From NCBI GenBank assembly GCA_902786615.1, contig CADADE010000006.1:47495-111494 (forward strand): 64,000 bases of DNA, given 5' to 3'. This DNA comes from Oscillospiraceae bacterium. GTDB lineage: Bacteria; Bacillota_A; Clostridia; Oscillospirales; Oscillospiraceae. Positions 17,280 to 26,051 of this stretch are shown piece by piece. Position numbers and translations under genes: made by a program. Each line of letters opens with the position of its first letter. Position 1 is the stretch's first letter. The notes beneath the pieces are model-generated. The model saw nothing but the letters and a program-made list of their open reading frames with translations. It was not told where the DNA came from and made no database searches.

Positions 17280-18155
17280 ATGACCAAAGAACGTATCGCG
17301 ACCCTGCAGATGCTCCTGTGCGCGACGCTGTGGAGCATCGCGGGCATTCTCTTCAAGCTCATCCCCTGGAACGGCTTTGCCGTGGCGGGTATGAGAAGCC
17401 TCATTGCGGGCATAACGATCTATGTGTGCATGCGCCTGATGGGCCTGCGCTATATCTTCAACAGGAAGACGCTGATCGCGGGCTTTTTCTCCGGCTGCAC
17501 CTATCTCTGCTTCACCGTGGCAAACAAGCTGACCACCTCGGCAAACGCCATCGTGCTGCAGTTTACCTCGCCCATTTTCATCATCATCTACTCCGCCGTC
17601 TTCTTCGGCAGAGTGCCGAGAAAACAGGACGTCGCCGTGGTGCTGGCGACCCTCTTCGGCATCTCCCTCTTTTTCCTTGACCAGCTCAAGCCCGGCTATC
17701 TGCTCGGTAACTTCGTCGCCATCGCCGCCGGTATGTTTATGGCCGGTATGTATGTCTCGGTGGGGGAGATCGAAAAGGAGGAGCGTTTCTCCGGCATCCT
17801 GAACGGTCAGGCCCTGACCTTCCTGGCGGGTTTTCCCGTCTTCCTCGCCACCAAGCCGCCCGTCACGCCGACGGCGGTCACGGCGCTTCTGATCCTCGGC
17901 GTCTTTCAGCTCGGCCTTTCGTATGTGCTGTACGTCAAGGCCAGCAAATACTGTCCGCCGCTGGCCTGCTGCCTGCTCGGCGCGGTGGAGCCGCTTTTAA
18001 ACCCGGTCTGGGTCTTCCTCTTCAACGGCGAGCGCCCCGGCGTCTTCGCTTTGCTCGGCGCGGTGGTGGTCATCAGCTCCATCACCGTCTGGAGCATCTG
18101 GGGCCAGGAGAGGGAAGCGGCACAGGAGGAACCCCATGTCCAATCCCGTACTTGA
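17280..18155 (+). CDS. EamA/DMT-superfamily permease
   Basis: 291-residue membrane protein with ten hydrophobic segments arranged as two EamA repeats. Conserved features include LWSIAGILFKLIPW in TM1 and the ANAIVLQFTSPIF segment of the first repeat, with a matching EPLLNPVWVFLFNGERP in the second. Drug/metabolite transporter family; the substrate cannot be predicted. A GTG at 17271 is possible, but ATG 17280 is preferred. The 3' end overlaps uvrC by 20 nt. Confidence 0.88.
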   Translation: MTKERIATLQMLLCATLWSIAGILFKLIPWNGFAVAGMRSLIAGITIYVCMRLMGLRYIFNRKTLIAGFFSGCTYLCFTVANKLTTSANAIVLQFTSPIFIIIYSAVFFGRVPRKQDVAVVLATLFGISLFFLDQLKPGYLLGNFVAIAAGMFMAGMYVSVGEIEKEERFSGILNGQALTFLAGFPVFLATKPPVTPTAVTALLILGVFQLGLSYVLYVKASKYCPPLACCLLGAVEPLLNPVWVFLFNGERPGVFALLGAVVVISSITVWSIWGQEREAAQEEPHVQSRT

Positions 18156-20001
18156 CAATTTAGCCGACAAGGCCAACCGACTGCCGCTGCTGCCGGGCGT
18201 GTACATCATGCTCGACGAGCAGGGGCAGGTCATCTATGTGGGCAAAGCCAAAAAGCTCAAAAACCGCGTCACAAGCTATTTCCACGGGGAGCATCTGCCC
18301 AAGGTCGCCGCCATGGTGGACAAGGTGCGCGACTTCAACGTCATCGTCGCCGGGAGCGAGTTTGAGGCCCTGGTGCTGGAAAATTCTCTCATCAAGCGCC
18401 ACAAGCCCCATTACAATATCCTGCTCAAGGACGACAAGGGCTATCCCTTCATCCGCCTGGATCTGCGCGAGGAATACCCCGCCATGTCCATCCAGAGCCG
18501 CGCGGGCAAGGACGGGGCAAAATACTTCGGCCCTTTCGGCGGACGAAATCAGACGCGGGAGATCATCGCCACCGTATCGAAAGCCCTGCTGCTGCCGGAC
18601 TGCTCCCGCAAATTTCCGCGGGATATCGGAAAGGAGCGGCCCTGCCTCAACTACCACATGGGTACCTGCGCGGGCTGGTGCCTCCGGGACAGCGACGCGG
18701 AGGACTACCGAAAGCGCGTGATGCAGGCTTCCCTGATCCTGGACGGCAAGAGCGGGGAGCTGATCGAGGAGCTGCGCGCCCAGATGGAGCAGGCGGCGGA
18801 AGAGCTGCGCTTTGAGCGGGCGGCAGAGCTGCGCGACAGGCTCCGCGCCATCGAGGGCCTTGCCAACAAGCAGCGCGTGATCGCCACGGCCTTTGCCGAC
18901 ACCGACGCCATCGGCTTCTGCCGTGGGGCAAAGAGCTGCTTTACCGTGCTCCACTTCGTGGACGGCAATCTTGTGGGCAAGGATGCCGAAATGATGGACG
19001 AGCCGCTGGAGGAGGATGCGGAAGCCCTCTCCGGCCTTGTGCGGCAGTACTATACCGCCCACCGGGGCGGCTGGCCCAAGTCCATCCTGCTGCCCGTGGA
19101 GATCGAGGACGCGGCCGATCTGAAAGAGCTTCTGAGTCAGAGCTCCGGGCGGCGCATCTATATCGAAACGCCGAAGCGCGGCGAGCGCATGCGCCTCATC
19201 GAAAGCGCCGCTCTCAACGCGCGGGAAGAGATCCAACGGCGCACCACCCTTGCCCAGCGGAGAAGCAAAACGCTCGAGTGGCTCCAGAAGGCGCTGGAGC
19301 TGGAAAATTTCCCGCGGCGTATCGAGGCCTTTGACATTTCAAACCTGGGGGCGACCGGCATAGTCGCGGGCATGACCGTGCATGTGGACGGCAAGCCCCT
19401 CAAGCGGGATTACCGCAAGTTCCGCGTCCGCGACCTGGACGGGCCGGACGATTACGCCAGCATGTACCAGGTGGTCTATCGCCGCTTTGCCCGCGCGAAG
19501 GACGGGGATGAAAAGTTTACCGAGCTTCCCGACCTTCTGCTCATTGACGGCGGCGACGTCCATGCCGCCACGGCGGAGCAGGCGCTGCGTGATCTCGGCA
19601 TCTCGGTGCCGGTCTTCGGCATGGTCAAGGACGACCGCCACCGCACCCGTGCGCTGATCCGCTCCGACGGGCGGGAGATCGGCATCAAGGCCAATCAGGC
19701 GGTCTTCGCCCTCGTGGGCTCCATCCAGGAGGAGACGCACCGCTATTCCATCGAATATCAGCGCTCTTTGAGAAACGAGGGCTTCGCCTCCCGCCTCGAC
19801 GCCATCCCCGGCGTGGGGGAGAAGCGGCGGGCCGATCTCATCAAGAGCTTCAAATCCCTCAAGGCCATCCGGGAGGCGAGCCTCCAACAGCTTGAGCTGG
19901 TGGTGCCGAAGAATACCGCGAGGGCCGTATATGACTATTTCCATACAGAGGAGGCTTCACAATGCGCGTCATCACAGGCAGCGCCAGAGGAAGAAGACTG
20001 A
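18136..20001 (+). CDS. uvrC: Excinuclease ABC subunit C
   Basis: Makes both incisions in nucleotide excision repair together with UvrAB. 621 residues: GIY-YIG nuclease domain (GVYIMLDEQGQVIYVGKAKKLKNR, residues 15-90), UvrB-interacting UVR motif (about 200-235), RNase H-like endonuclease domain with DISNLG and LLIDGG, and C-terminal tandem helix-hairpin-helix IPGVGEKRRADLI. Overlaps the permease before it and rsmD after it (40 nt). Confidence 0.97.
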   Translation: MSNPVLDNLADKANRLPLLPGVYIMLDEQGQVIYVGKAKKLKNRVTSYFHGEHLPKVAAMVDKVRDFNVIVAGSEFEALVLENSLIKRHKPHYNILLKDDKGYPFIRLDLREEYPAMSIQSRAGKDGAKYFGPFGGRNQTREIIATVSKALLLPDCSRKFPRDIGKERPCLNYHMGTCAGWCLRDSDAEDYRKRVMQASLILDGKSGELIEELRAQMEQAAEELRFERAAELRDRLRAIEGLANKQRVIATAFADTDAIGFCRGAKSCFTVLHFVDGNLVGKDAEMMDEPLEEDAEALSGLVRQYYTAHRGGWPKSILLPVEIEDAADLKELLSQSSGRRIYIETPKRGERMRLIESAALNAREEIQRRTTLAQRRSKTLEWLQKALELENFPRRIEAFDISNLGATGIVAGMTVHVDGKPLKRDYRKFRVRDLDGPDDYASMYQVVYRRFARAKDGDEKFTELPDLLLIDGGDVHAATAEQALRDLGISVPVFGMVKDDRHRTRALIRSDGREIGIKANQAVFALVGSIQEETHRYSIEYQRSLRNEGFASRLDAIPGVGEKRRADLIKSFKSLKAIREASLQQLELVVPKNTARAVYDYFHTEEASQCASSQAAPEEED

Positions 20002-20504
20002 AAACCCCGGAGGGCATGGATATCCGCCCCACCACCGACAACGTGAAGGAGTCGATTTTCAACATCCTGCAATTCGATATCGAGGGGCGGCGCGTGCTGG
20101 ATCTCTTCGCGGGCACGGGCCAGCTCGGCATCGAATGCCTGAGCCGCGGCGCGCGCGAGGTCGTCTTCATCGACCAGAGCAGGGACGCCGTGAAGATCAT
20201 TAAGGAGAATCTCAAAACCTGCGGTCTCTCCGCGCCGGTTTTGCAGCAGGATTCGATCGCGTACCTCAACGGCTGCGGGAAGTTCGACCTGATCCTGGTC
20301 GATCCGCCCTATGACGCGGGACTGTATGAAACGGTGCTGGAAAAGATCAATTCATTTGACATCTTATCAGATGGTGGTATAATATTATGTGAATCCAGAC
20401 GCGAGACCCCCATGCCCGCGCTCCGCGCGCCCTATGCGCTGCGTAAGGAGTACCGCTACGGAAGGGTGAAGCTCAGTCTGTACAGCAAGGAGAGCCGTGC
20501 ATGA
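19962..20504 (+). CDS. rsmD: 16S rRNA (guanine966-N2)-methyltransferase RsmD
   Basis: SAM-dependent methyltransferase modifying G966 of 16S rRNA. 180 residues with GRRLKTPEGMDIRPTTDNVKESIFNIL at the N-terminus, SAM motif LDLFAGTGQLGIE and catalytic DPPY. Coupled to coaD by ATGA overlap (20501-20504), a pairing common in Firmicutes. Confidence 0.96.
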   Translation: MRVITGSARGRRLKTPEGMDIRPTTDNVKESIFNILQFDIEGRRVLDLFAGTGQLGIECLSRGAREVVFIDQSRDAVKIIKENLKTCGLSAPVLQQDSIAYLNGCGKFDLILVDPPYDAGLYETVLEKINSFDILSDGGIILCESRRETPMPALRAPYALRKEYRYGRVKLSLYSKESRA

Positions 20505-20992
20505 GAACCGCAGTCTGCCCCGGCAGCTTTGATCCCATTACCCTGGGACACCTGAATATCATCGCGCGCGCGGCGCAGATTTTCGATCATGTCGTCGTCT
20601 GTGTCGCGGCGAACGCCACGAAAACCTCCCCCATGTTCACGGTGGAGGAAAAGGTGGAGATGGTGCGCCGCGCCGTTGCGCCCTATGGCAATGTGTCGGT
20701 GGAGGTCAACACCGGCCTGCTTGCGGAATTTGCCAGACGCTATGAGGGCTCCGTCCTCATCAAGGGCCTGCGGGCCGCGTCCGATTTTGACTATGAGTTC
20801 CAGATGGACCTGATCAATAAGCGCATCAATCCCCAGCTTGAGACGATGTTTCTCACAGCCGATCAGCGCTATACCTTCCTCAGCTCCTCCATCGTCAGGG
20901 AGATGGCGCATTATGGGGCGGAGCTGAAGGGACTGGTGCCGGATGAAATCATCGGCCTGATCGAAGAAAAAGCCAGAACACAGAGAGGGTGA
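20501..20992 (+). CDS. coaD: Phosphopantetheine adenylyltransferase
   Basis: Penultimate step of coenzyme A synthesis: 4'-phosphopantetheine plus ATP to dephospho-CoA. 163 residues, nucleotidyltransferase fold with PGSFDPITLGHLNII (the TxGH ATP motif), GLRAASDFDYEFQM, and SSSIVRE near the C-terminus. All residues expected for activity are visible. Confidence 0.97.
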   Translation: MRTAVCPGSFDPITLGHLNIIARAAQIFDHVVVCVAANATKTSPMFTVEEKVEMVRRAVAPYGNVSVEVNTGLLAEFARRYEGSVLIKGLRAASDFDYEFQMDLINKRINPQLETMFLTADQRYTFLSSSIVREMAHYGAELKGLVPDEIIGLIEEKARTQRG

Positions 20993-20997
20993 GTCGC

Positions 20998-21660
20998 ATG
21001 GCCAATACCGATATTATCGAACTGCTGGACGTTCTGTACGGCATGGTCACGGAGGCATGGAGCGTGCCCCTGGGAAACGACAAGTGCATTATCGAGCGGG
21101 AAAAGGCAATTGAGATCATCAACGAGATCAAGGCCAATCTCCCCACCGCCATTGCCGAGGCCCAGCGTCTCGTCTCCGCGCGGGATGAGTTTATCGGCAA
21201 CGCCAAGCGCGAAGCGGAGGCGCTGCGCAAGAACGCCGAGGAGCAGGCCCACCTCATGATCGAGGAGCAGGAGGTCGTCCGCGTCGCCCGCGCCAGAAGC
21301 AGCGAGATGATCGCCTCCGCCGAGAATAAATCCAAGGAGCTCAGGCGGGTCGCCACAGAGTATGTGGACGATCTCATGCGCCATACCGAGCAGAGCATGA
21401 GCGAGGCGCTCGCCACGATCCGCAGCGCGCACGAGTCCTTCCAGGCCGTGGGCGGCAGCATCGCCCAGCAGAACGCACAGCCCCAGCAGCACCAGCAGGC
21501 GCCCCAGGCGCAGCAGGTCGGACAGCCTGTCAGGCAGGCGCAGCCTCAGCCGCGGCCGCAGAGCGCGCGCCGGCAGGAGACGCCCCAGGGCAAGCCTGAT
21601 CCGCTTTCCTCCAAAATCCAGCGCATTGAGCGCGACAGCGAGCAGATGATGCGCAAATAA
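20998..21660 (+). CDS. Coiled-coil protein with Gln/Pro-rich tail, unknown function
   Basis: 220-residue soluble protein. The first 150 residues are helical and charged (ARDEFIGNAKREAEALRKNAEEQA), like the DivIVA/ATP-synthase-B-type coiled coils; residues 155-195 are a low-complexity Gln/Pro/Ala stretch. The family often follows coaD in Clostridia, with suggested but unproven roles in division-site or membrane organisation. Start at ATG 20998, after GAGAGGG; a GTG at 20989 overlaps coaD. The Q-rich tail ends SSKIQRIERDSEQMMRK. Function not recognised. Confidence 0.8.
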   Translation: MANTDIIELLDVLYGMVTEAWSVPLGNDKCIIEREKAIEIINEIKANLPTAIAEAQRLVSARDEFIGNAKREAEALRKNAEEQAHLMIEEQEVVRVARARSSEMIASAENKSKELRRVATEYVDDLMRHTEQSMSEALATIRSAHESFQAVGGSIAQQNAQPQQHQQAPQAQQVGQPVRQAQPQPRPQSARRQETPQGKPDPLSSKIQRIERDSEQMMRK

Positions 21661-21679
21661 TACAACATACAGTCACCGT

Positions 21680-21718
21680 TCCCACCCGGAGCACAAATGC
21701 TTGGGTGGGATCTTTTTT
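21680..21718 (+). terminator. Intrinsic terminator before mraZ
   Basis: TCCCACCC (21680-21687) pairs with GGGTGGGA (21703-21710), extended inside by AGCA/TGCT with a CAAA loop, followed by TCTTTTTT. Ends the coaD operon and isolates the dcw cluster. Confidence 0.92.
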
Positions 21719-21796
21719 GCAAATTTGCGCAAGAAAAAGTCAAGATATAACAAAAAGTTTCTCTTGCTTTTTCATAAGCGCCCACATATAATAAAT

Positions 21797-21826
21797 TTGA
21801 AAGTGGTTAAAAGTGGTGTATAATGG
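21797..21826 (+). promoter_or_regulatory. mraZ promoter overlapping MraZ-box direct repeats
   Basis: TTGAAA (21797-21802), 16-nt spacer and TATAAT (21819-21824). Overlapping it are two exact AAAGTGG units at 21800-21806 and 21810-21816, with a degenerate third at 21820-21826, in perfect 10-bp phase. The published MraZ site in mycoplasmas is AAAGTG(T/G)NNN in tandem, so autoregulation of the dcw operon by MraZ is likely. Confidence 0.8.
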
Positions 21827-21857
21827 GTGAGTATCCCACACAAGGGGGCACAGGGAG

Positions 21858-22274
21858 ATGACAGGCGAATATCAGCATTCTCTTGACAGCAAGGGGAGAC
21901 TGTTCATCCCCGCCAAACTCAGAGATGAGTTGGGCGAGGTCTTTTTTATCACGATTTCCATGGATCGCTGCCTGTGCGCCTACAGCAGCGAGAACTGGCA
22001 GAGCCTGTGTGAGCGTGTCAACGCCATGCCCTATATCAAGCAGCGCAGGATGCGCCCTCTCTTCGCCCATGCCGCCCGGTGCGAGCTGGACGCTCAGGGC
22101 CGCGCCCTGATCCCCCAGAACCTGCGGGAATTCGCGGGCTTCACAAAAAACGTGACGGTGGTGGGCTGCAACAACCACGCCGAGCTCTGGGACAGCGAAA
22201 CCTGGAGCGCGGTCTACGCCATTGAGACAACGCCCGAAAACATCGCGGCGGTCATGGAGGAGCTGGAGTTTTGA
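21858..22274 (+). CDS. mraZ: Transcriptional regulator MraZ
   Basis: First gene of the dcw cluster; a double AbrB-like SpoVT fold protein that binds direct repeats in its own promoter. 138 residues with GEYQHSLDSKGRLFIPAKLRDELG and the second half-motif CELDAQGRALIPQNLREFAG, i.e. both SpoVT-like domains. The matching operator repeats are visible just upstream. Overlaps rsmH by 4 nt if the latter begins at TTG 22271. Confidence 0.97.
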   Translation: MTGEYQHSLDSKGRLFIPAKLRDELGEVFFITISMDRCLCAYSSENWQSLCERVNAMPYIKQRRMRPLFAHAARCELDAQGRALIPQNLREFAGFTKNVTVVGCNNHAELWDSETWSAVYAIETTPENIAAVMEELEF

Positions 22275-23221
22275 GTACCGATATGGAACTGAACCCAAGG
22301 CATGTCTCCGTCCTGCTGGACGAATGTATAGAAAATCTGAATATCAACCCGGACGGGATCTATCTTGACGGGACGCTCGGCATGGGCGGCCATTCCTGTG
22401 AGATCGCCTCCCGGCTCTCCGCAGGGCGGCTCATCTGCATCGACAGGGATGAGACGGCGATTGAGAGGGCCGGAAGGCGTCTTGCGCCGTTTGGGGAGAA
22501 AATAACGCTTGTGCACGGAAACTTCTCCGACGCGGCCTCGATCCTGGACTCTCTCGGTATTGCGGGGGTGGACGGGATGCTCTTCGACCTCGGCGTATCC
22601 TCGCCGCAGCTTGACGAGGCGGAGCGCGGCTTTTCCTATATGGCCGACGCGCCGCTCGACATGCGCATGGACCGCAGCGGGGGGCTCACCGCCTGGGAGC
22701 TCGTGAATACCTGGGATGAAAACCGCCTCAACCGCATCCTCTGGGACTACGGGGAGGAGCGCTGCGCCCGCCGCATCAGCGCCGCCATTGTAAAGCGCCG
22801 GGAGAAAAAGCCCATCGAGACGACGCAGGAACTGGTGGACGTCATCCGCTCCGCCATGCCCGCCGCGGCGCTGAGAGAAAAGCAGCACCCGGCAAAGCGC
22901 AGCTTCCAGGCCATCCGCATTGCGGTCAATGACGAGCTCGGCGCGATTGCCGCCATGATGGAGACCGCCCCGGACAAGCTGAACGTGGGCGGCAGGCTCT
23001 GCGTCATCAGCTTTCATTCGCTGGAGGATCGCATCGTCAAGTCCGGTATCCAGGCGCGCGAGCGCGGCTGTACCTGCCCGCGGGAGGCCCCCGTGTGCAC
23101 CTGCGGCTTTGTGCAGACCCTGCGCAGCGTGAGCCGCAAGCCCATCCTTCCGAGCGAGGAGGAGATCGAACGCAATCCCCGCGCACGCTCTGCCAAGCTG
23201 CGCGTGGCAGAGCGCGTATGA
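22271..23221 (+). CDS. rsmH: 16S rRNA (cytosine1402-N4)-methyltransferase RsmH
   Basis: Methylates C1402 in the ribosomal P site; second gene of the dcw cluster in most bacteria. 316 residues with HVSVLLDECIENL, SAM motif DGTLGMGGHS, FDLGVSSPQLDEAERGFSY, and the C-terminal RNPRARSAKLR in a slightly variant form, NPRARSAKLR. Start is TTG 22271 by reading frame and AGGAG placement; ATG 22283 is an alternative. Its ATGA end couples to ftsL. Confidence 0.96.
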   Translation: MSTDMELNPRHVSVLLDECIENLNINPDGIYLDGTLGMGGHSCEIASRLSAGRLICIDRDETAIERAGRRLAPFGEKITLVHGNFSDAASILDSLGIAGVDGMLFDLGVSSPQLDEAERGFSYMADAPLDMRMDRSGGLTAWELVNTWDENRLNRILWDYGEERCARRISAAIVKRREKKPIETTQELVDVIRSAMPAAALREKQHPAKRSFQAIRIAVNDELGAIAAMMETAPDKLNVGGRLCVISFHSLEDRIVKSGIQARERGCTCPREAPVCTCGFVQTLRSVSRKPILPSEEEIERNPRARSAKLRVAERV

Positions 23222-23508
23222 AAAACGGGGAGGGCCTTGCCGCCCTGCTCTTTCGCGTGGTGTGCCTCGGCTTTTCGGCACTCTTGCTGGTGCTGGCCCT
23301 GTTTAACCAGATCCAAACCGTGCGCACCGAGAGCCGGATCGAAGCGCTGCGCGCTGAAATCACCGAGGCGGAAAATGAGAACACCCGCCTGAAAATCCGC
23401 TCCGAGAGCGCTTTAAGCCTTGACGCGCTGGAGCGCGTCGCGACCCAGCGCTTCGGCATGCGCCGCCCGGAGCCGGGACAGATCATGGAAATAGAATACC
23501 TGGGATAA
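23218..23508 (+). CDS. ftsL: FtsL-like division protein
   Basis: 96-residue bitopic membrane protein: short basic cytoplasmic N-terminus, one transmembrane helix (about residues 10-30), then an extracellular coiled coil of about 60 residues (IEALRAEITEAENENTRLKIRSES) and a FtsL/DivIC-type end ERVATQRFGMRRPEPGQ. Position between rsmH and the PBP gene is exactly that of ftsL. Sequence identity in this family is always low, so the call rests on topology and synteny. Confidence 0.85.
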   Translation: MKNGEGLAALLFRVVCLGFSALLLVLALFNQIQTVRTESRIEALRAEITEAENENTRLKIRSESALSLDALERVATQRFGMRRPEPGQIMEIEYLG

Positions 23509-23562
23509 AGCGCCGGGCCGCGGAATAAGCTGTGACAAACGGTTTATTTGCGAGGGCGCCAA

Positions 23563-25872
23563 ATGACAAGACAAACGGACAGCAAAACCCCTGTCGTGCG
23601 GCAGATGCTGCGGCGGGGCGCGGTGCTCGCGGCGGTTTTCGGCGTGGGCGCCTTTGCCGTGCTGCTGGCACGGCTGTACCATATTCAGATCACGGACCAC
23701 AGCTTTTATGAAGACCTGGCCATTTCCCAGCAGCTCCGGGAAGCGCCGGGGACGGCGCAGCGCGGCGTGATTTACGACTGCAACGGGAACATCCTCGCGG
23801 TGAGCGCCACGGTGGACAACGTCTACCTCAGCCCTGCCGAGATCGCGGCAAACGGCGAGGATCGGGAGCTGATCGCCCGCGGCCTTGCGGAGATCCTGGG
23901 GCTGGATTATGAGGAGCTCTATGAGAAATCCGGCCGCCGGGGCAGCTGGTATGTCACCGTCGCCCGCAAGATCGAGCCGGACAAAGCAGCCCGCATCCGC
24001 GCCTTCAAGGCGGAAAACCGGATCAGCGGCGTGCGCCTTGAGACGGACAGCAAGCGCTACTATCCGAACGGACGCCTGGCCTGCCATCTGCTGGGCTTTG
24101 TCGGTACGGACAATTACGGCCTTGAGGGGCTTGAGGCGCGTTATGACAAGGCCCTCGCCGGGACGGCGGGCAGGAGCCTGCGGGCCACCAACGCCTATGG
24201 CGGCGAGATGCTGCTGCATCGCTATGAGGAATACCGCCCCGGCGCGGACGGCTGCGACATGGTGACCACCATCGACGCCAGCATCCAGTATTATGTGGAA
24301 AAGCACCTGCGCCAGGCTGTGCAGGATTATGACGCCATAAACGGCGCGGGGGCCATCGCCATGGACGTGAACACCGGGGCGCTGCTCGCCATGGCATCTC
24401 TCGGAGACTACGACCCCAATGATTTTCTCGCGGTGAGCGATCAGGCCCGGCTTGTCATCGACGCCGCCGCGACAAAGGAGGAGGCCGCCGCCCTGCTTGC
24501 CGAGGCGCAGGCCCGACAGTGGCGCAACAAGGCGCTGTCGGATACCTATGAGCCGGGCTCCACCTTCAAGATCATCACCCTCTCCATGGCCCTGGAGGAG
24601 GGCAAGGCCGGCCTCGGAGATAGCTTCTACTGCGGCGGCAGCACCAGCGTGACCGGCCGCACGAACCCCATCCGCTGCTGGAAGACCGAGGGCCACGGCA
24701 GCCAGACGCTCACCCAGGCGGTGCAGCACTCCTGCAACGTGGCCTTTGTCAACATCGGTCAGCGCGTCGGCGCGGAACGCTTTTACGACTATTGCGAGGC
24801 CTTCGGCTTCTTGAAATTATCGGACGACCCGGACGCGAGTCTCACCGCCCGCACGGGCATTGACCTTGCCGGGGAGAGCGGCAGCATCTGGTGGAGCAAA
24901 AACACCTTCTGCTCCCCGCGAAATCTCTCCCAGCTCGCGGCGGCGTCCTTCGGCCAGACCTTTACCATCACGCCGCTGCAGCTCATCACGGCGGTGAGCG
25001 CCTGCGTCAACGGCGGGCGGCTCATGGAGCCCTATGTGGTGCAGCGCCTTCTGGAGCCGGACGGCAGCGTCCGCTATGAGCATGCCCCGAAGCTGGTGCG
25101 GCAGGTCATCAGCGAGAGCACCAGTCAGAAGGTGCGCACGATCCTCGAGCAGGTGGTGGGCGATCCGCAGGACGGCACAGGCCGCAACGCCGCCGTCCCC
25201 GGCTACCGCATCGGCGGCAAGACCGGCACCAGCGAAAAGGTGAGTCTTGAGGCCCGGACCGGGCAGAAGGAGTATATCGTCTCCTTCATCGGCTTTGCCC
25301 CGGCGGATGATCCGAAAATCGCCGTGCTGGTGTTTCTGGACACCCCCTCGGACAAATCGGGCGTGTATATCAGCGGCGGACAGATGGCGGCCCCGGTCGT
25401 GGGGCGCATGATGGCCGATATCCTGCCCTACCTCGGCGTAACGCCCATCCGCGAGGAGACGGACGGGGCCGAGATGCCGTCGTGCGTGGGTCTCGATCTG
25501 CCGGAGGCGGCAGAGCGGCTCAGGGCGGCGGAGCTTCGTTACCGCACCATCGGCAGCGGCAGCACCGTCACCGATCAGCTCCCGGCCGCGGGGACGGAGA
25601 TCGCGGCGGGGACGGAAATCATCCTGTATTTTGACGCGGACGTCTCGCCGGATCTGGAGACCGTGCCGGAGCTCACCGGCATGAGCCTCAACGAGGCGCG
25701 CGATACGCTGTCCTACTACGGCCTCTATGTCAACACGCACAGCGGCCTGACCGATCCCGCGCGCCAGACCGTAAGCTCGCAGAGCTTCCCGGCGGGGACC
25801 GAGCTGCGGCACGGCAGCGTCGTGGAGGTCACCCTCATCGACAGCGATGAGGACTTTTTGGGAAAGTATTGA
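23563..25872 (+). CDS. Penicillin-binding protein (FtsI/SpoVD type) with PASTA repeats
   Basis: Class B PBP: transpeptidase crosslinking septal or spore-cortex peptidoglycan. 769 residues: N-terminal TM (about 25-45), dimerisation domain, transpeptidase with STFK (Ser333), SCN and KTGT (Lys553), and two PASTA domains (about 637-700 and 700-765), the second preceded by VPELTGMSLNEARDTL. PASTA domains on the dcw-encoded PBP favour PBP2B/SpoVD over E. coli-type FtsI. Start ATG 23563, with GAGGG 8 nt upstream; a TTG at 23548 also keeps the frame. Whether it acts in vegetative division, cortex synthesis or both cannot be settled here. Confidence 0.93.
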   Translation: MTRQTDSKTPVVRQMLRRGAVLAAVFGVGAFAVLLARLYHIQITDHSFYEDLAISQQLREAPGTAQRGVIYDCNGNILAVSATVDNVYLSPAEIAANGEDRELIARGLAEILGLDYEELYEKSGRRGSWYVTVARKIEPDKAARIRAFKAENRISGVRLETDSKRYYPNGRLACHLLGFVGTDNYGLEGLEARYDKALAGTAGRSLRATNAYGGEMLLHRYEEYRPGADGCDMVTTIDASIQYYVEKHLRQAVQDYDAINGAGAIAMDVNTGALLAMASLGDYDPNDFLAVSDQARLVIDAAATKEEAAALLAEAQARQWRNKALSDTYEPGSTFKIITLSMALEEGKAGLGDSFYCGGSTSVTGRTNPIRCWKTEGHGSQTLTQAVQHSCNVAFVNIGQRVGAERFYDYCEAFGFLKLSDDPDASLTARTGIDLAGESGSIWWSKNTFCSPRNLSQLAAASFGQTFTITPLQLITAVSACVNGGRLMEPYVVQRLLEPDGSVRYEHAPKLVRQVISESTSQKVRTILEQVVGDPQDGTGRNAAVPGYRIGGKTGTSEKVSLEARTGQKEYIVSFIGFAPADDPKIAVLVFLDTPSDKSGVYISGGQMAAPVVGRMMADILPYLGVTPIREETDGAEMPSCVGLDLPEAAERLRAAELRYRTIGSGSTVTDQLPAAGTEIAAGTEIILYFDADVSPDLETVPELTGMSLNEARDTLSYYGLYVNTHSGLTDPARQTVSSQSFPAGTELRHGSVVEVTLIDSDEDFLGKY

Positions 25873-25883
25873 AAGATAATTGA

Positions 25884-26027
25884 CCTCCCTTTGAAAAAAG
25901 GGAGGTGCCCCGAAGGGGCGGAGGGATCGATTCCTCAACGATTTGCACATTGCTCTGTTGGAGATGGATGCAAGACGGCCGATCCCTCAGTCAGCTTCGC
26001 TGACAGCTCCCTTTCGCAAAGGGAGCT
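25884..26027. repeat. Mosaic palindromic intergenic repeat, copy B
   Basis: A 144-bp element in the ftsI-murE gap. Left hairpin CCTCCCTTTgaaaaAAGGGAGG, then GTGCCCCGAAGGGGCGGAG, an AT-rich centre, and a right part with GATCCCTCAGTCAGC and the hairpin AGCTCCCTTTcgcAAAGGGAGCT. GGAGGGATCG on the left mirrors CGATCCCTC on the right. It shares segments with copies at 12519 and 46366. No ORF inside; it resembles a MITE-like or REP-type repeat. Confidence 0.85.
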
Positions 26028-26051
26028 AAATCAGAAACGGAGGATACAACC

